NCBI GenBank assembly: GCA_049999805.1
Contig: JBNGIO010006356.1
Location: forward strand, 326,230 to 355,197
DNA: 28,968 nucleotides
From: Folioceros fuciformis
Lineage: Eukaryota > Anthocerotophyta > Anthocerotopsida > Anthocerotales
Direction: 5' to 3'
Shown piece after piece: positions 26,569 through 28,968 of the stretch (its first letter is position 1; every line of letters begins with the position of its first letter). The position numbers and the translations under genes are program-made. The notes beneath the pieces were generated by a model. The model did no database searches and was not told where the DNA came from. It worked only from the letters and a program-made list of their open reading frames with translations.

Positions 26569-28918
26569 TCACAATGCAGACGCGAATTTTACCCCATCAG
26601 AGATCTGCCTACGCAATTGGTGCTCCGCAACCTTGTAGTCCACAACTTCTCGGAACATATTTGCATCCAGCACACTCTCTGCACTCCCATAAACTGCTCC
26701 CTGCATACTCGCCATGAGCTTCGCTATTTCCCGACCGGAAAATCCTCCGGTCTTTCTGGCAGCTTCTTCGATTAACTCATCCGTTATCCCCTTCACCTCA
26801 ATTCTAGCCTGCTTACCACGGAAGAGACCCTTCCAGCCCCTGACTTCATTCCCGGCATCCACAATGTACCTCTGTAGATAAAGTTTGAAGAGTTTTTCAC
26901 GCTCTTCCTGCCTCGGAAGCGGAAATTCCAATAACTCGTCAATCCGATCTGTTACGGCGGAGTCGAGGTCACTCGGGCGATTTGTCGCCAGAACAAGGAC
27001 AATATCACGTGACTGATCTCCAGTACGGTAGAGAAGAGCATTCAGTGCACTACGTTGTGCCTCACTCATGATGGTATTGTTCCGCCTGCAGCGAATCAAC
27101 GTAAGTCAGTATCTCCCTGACGACCTACAATCCTTCATACCGCGCGCAAACAAACGACGCAGTTGCAAACACATCACAATTACGATGCAAATTTAAAACA
27201 ATTAGAGCAAGAAAGCAACTAAAGATAACGTACTGGCATAGGAACGCATCAGCCTCGTCAATGAAAAGCAACATCCCATTTCGGGTTTTCCCAGCCCACT
27301 CAAAAATCTCGTGTATCTTTGTGACTGCCTGAGGTCCCAGAGGAGCCACATCTCCACCTGTCATCAGCGCGTAGTCCAAACCCTGCGAGTCACCAACAGA
27401 CAAAAAATTTAATAGTTTCTTGCAAACCCCAGGAGAAAAGGCAACAACCATGGAAGTAGTTCAACACATACTTACTGATTGCTTAGCAAGCTCCTTGGCT
27501 ACCATAGTCTTCCCCGTGCCCGGTGGCCCATAGAAAAGCATGTTCCGGAAAGGAGCATCATATTTCTTTGTGTTAGCAGTTGCAGCTGCCAGCTGTTGCA
27601 CCCGCTTGTGTAAGAATGGATGCAGTATCACACCGCCAAAACCTTTCCCAGACTTGATAAGATCAGCGGCACCTCCTCCTAGCAGCGAACTACTCAGCTG
27701 CGTTGTCCAACGTGACCACGGATACTTGCCTCTAGACGACTCACGAATCAAGGAAGGCTGTCCCAAGATACGGTCAATGTGCCGCCAAATCACACGAGCA
27801 CCCTCTCTGAATATCGTAAGGCATAATGTTAAACAAAATTCAGAGCACAACACTGCAACAGTTAAATTGCACATGACTCCGCTTCTAACCACCACATACT
27901 TCAGGGCAAAACGCATCCCGGATAGGTGTGACGGGAGCTACCTCGTTGTGTAAACCCCTGCCGCAAGAGCTGTTGCTCCACCCACGAGCACAATTAACTT
28001 GTTCTGGTCCGTAAGCAGAGCCCTTAGCCCACCTTCAAAGCACAGTTCAGTGGCACAACTTATTCCCCTCTTCATTTCAACCATGTCCCAAACTTCAAAC
28101 TACTAATACATTTCCTACCAAGTACACCAGCATCTACGATCCCATGACTCCGACACTACTCTCCAGAGGGCTAACAGACGCACTCCAGAATACTGAAGCC
28201 AAAGGCCAAACTGCAATTTATTACCTCCAATGTGCTCAAAGGTAGTGTTTATAGCCGCCAACCACTTCTCCTTTTCAGTGTTGGCTCGTTCCAGCAGCAA
28301 TCTCCTGTTCACATCTTCAGCTAGCTTGGCCTCCCGAGCACGACCTTCAGCCTCTGCCATGGCACGTACTCTGATTGTTTCTCTCTCTATTTCGGCCTTC
28401 TCTCTCTCAGTTTGGATTCGCTGCGCAGCGATTTGTTCCTCAGTTTTCCGCCTGGTTTGCTCCTGACGAACGCTTGATTCTTCCTGCATCTTCACTAGCT
28501 CCGAATTTCTCTGTCGTTGGGCTTCATGTTCAGCCTGAACAACGTAGGGTTTAGGATCAATCCATCACATGAAGACTTATGACAAAATTAGGCGCCTGAT
28601 ACCTGCATGCGCTTGCGCGCAAGCTCATCCTCGTATCGAGCAAGCTGAGCTTTATTTTGGGCCTGCTGCTGCATTGTCTTCCTCTGTTCTTCATGGACAA
28701 CCTTCTGTCGTTCCTGTGTTCACATTCGCAGAATAAAATGAGACCAATCAGATTAAGACCTGCTATACGTAAAAACTGAGAATCACTGGCTGTGTCATTC
28801 AACAACTGGATGGAGAGGCAACCGTTTCATGCTGTGCTTGGATAGCTGAAAATTGAGCCCTCCTAGCATTTTCTTCGGATTGCCTCGTTTCCTCTTGCTT
28901 CTTCATCAACTCGAAAAC
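26569..28918 (-). CDS. ATAD3: ATAD3-type AAA+ ATPase, mitochondrial inner membrane (3' seven exons; 5' end outside window)
   Basis: Minus-strand exons: 28918-28823, 28713-28603, 28534-28225, 28032-27942, 27806-27476, 27382-27234, 27085-26569. Phases join without a break into about 535 codons. The first exons in the window give a long charged coiled coil (KKQEETRQSEENARR, then AQRIQTEREKAEIERETIRV), the DUF3523 region that precedes the ATPase in ATAD3. A transmembrane segment (KLIVLVGGATALAAGVYTT) and a conserved block (GQPSLIRESSRGKYPW) follow. The AAA+ domain has Walker A GPPGTGKT, Walker B LLFIDEADAF, sensor-1 LVLATNRPSDLD, and TDRIDELLEF with the arginine finger region. ATAD3 spans contact sites and the inner membrane and affects mitochondrial DNA and cristae organisation in animals; plant copies are less studied. 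Bases 28919-28968 are intron, and the N-terminal exon(s) are missing. Confidence 0.95.
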
Positions 28919-28968
28919 CTACTCAGAAACGACTGTGCGCTGTTAAAGGCCAATTGAAGAGTCCTCGT

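Noticed and set aside
1-28968. Prokaryotic defence, CRISPR, prophage or biosynthetic cluster
   Set aside because: Introns, PPR proteins, ATAD3 and copia elements show plant nuclear DNA; no regularly spaced short repeats or bacterial-type operons are present.

Overview
The window is nuclear DNA of a green plant, most likely a seedless land plant or a close streptophyte relative. The evidence is spliced GT-AG genes with short introns (mostly about 70 to 190 bp), a PLS-class and a P-class pentatricopeptide repeat (PPR) protein, a chloroplast chlorophyll-binding-like protein, a plant-type aminopeptidase P, and Ty1/copia retrotransposons primed by initiator tRNA-Met. The species cannot be named from the sequence. 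A 100-N scaffold gap lies at 23886-23985.

Left part (1-10682): two degenerate Ty1/copia elements lie head to head. Element 1 reads leftward from a 265-bp LTR (3880-4144) through its primer site, two small leader ORFs, gag, zinc knuckle, protease and integrase, and runs off the left edge before the reverse transcriptase. Element 2 reads rightward and is complete from end to end: 170-bp LTRs at 4181-4350 and 10508-10677, a 5-bp target duplication (TACAT), and gag, protease, integrase, reverse transcriptase and RNase H in order. It is dead: it carries many stops and frameshifts, two local duplications in the RT region and an AT-rich insert.

Middle part (10683-17204): about 1.2 kb without a recognisable gene is followed by an intronless PLS-type PPR gene (11888-14560). 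Part of its repeat array has an exact 312-bp period. Next, on the minus strand, is a four-exon LHC-like two-helix protein (14881-16145). It shares a 248-bp divergent promoter region with a two-exon plus-strand gene (16394-17204) of unknown function. That protein ends in the peroxisomal signal-like tripeptide SRL.

Right part (17385-28968): a 12-exon plastid-type Xaa-Pro aminopeptidase (minus, 17385-21032) is divergent from an intronless P-class PPR gene (21561-23546). After the gap comes a short acidic nuclear protein with a possible CHZ-type histone-chaperone motif (24055-24720), then about 1.8 kb with no gene. The last gene is the 3' seven exons of an ATAD3-type mitochondrial AAA ATPase (minus, 26569-28918), whose 5' end lies outside the window.

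The genes are not an operon. Most encode organelle proteins (two PPRs, LHC-like, aminopeptidase P, ATAD3), but this is probably ordinary gene order. I see no defence system, CRISPR array or clearly new multi-gene system. The most unusual signals are the leader ORFs of element 1, the very regular PPR duplication, and two proteins I cannot match to a known family at full length (the LHC-like C-terminus and the SRL protein).
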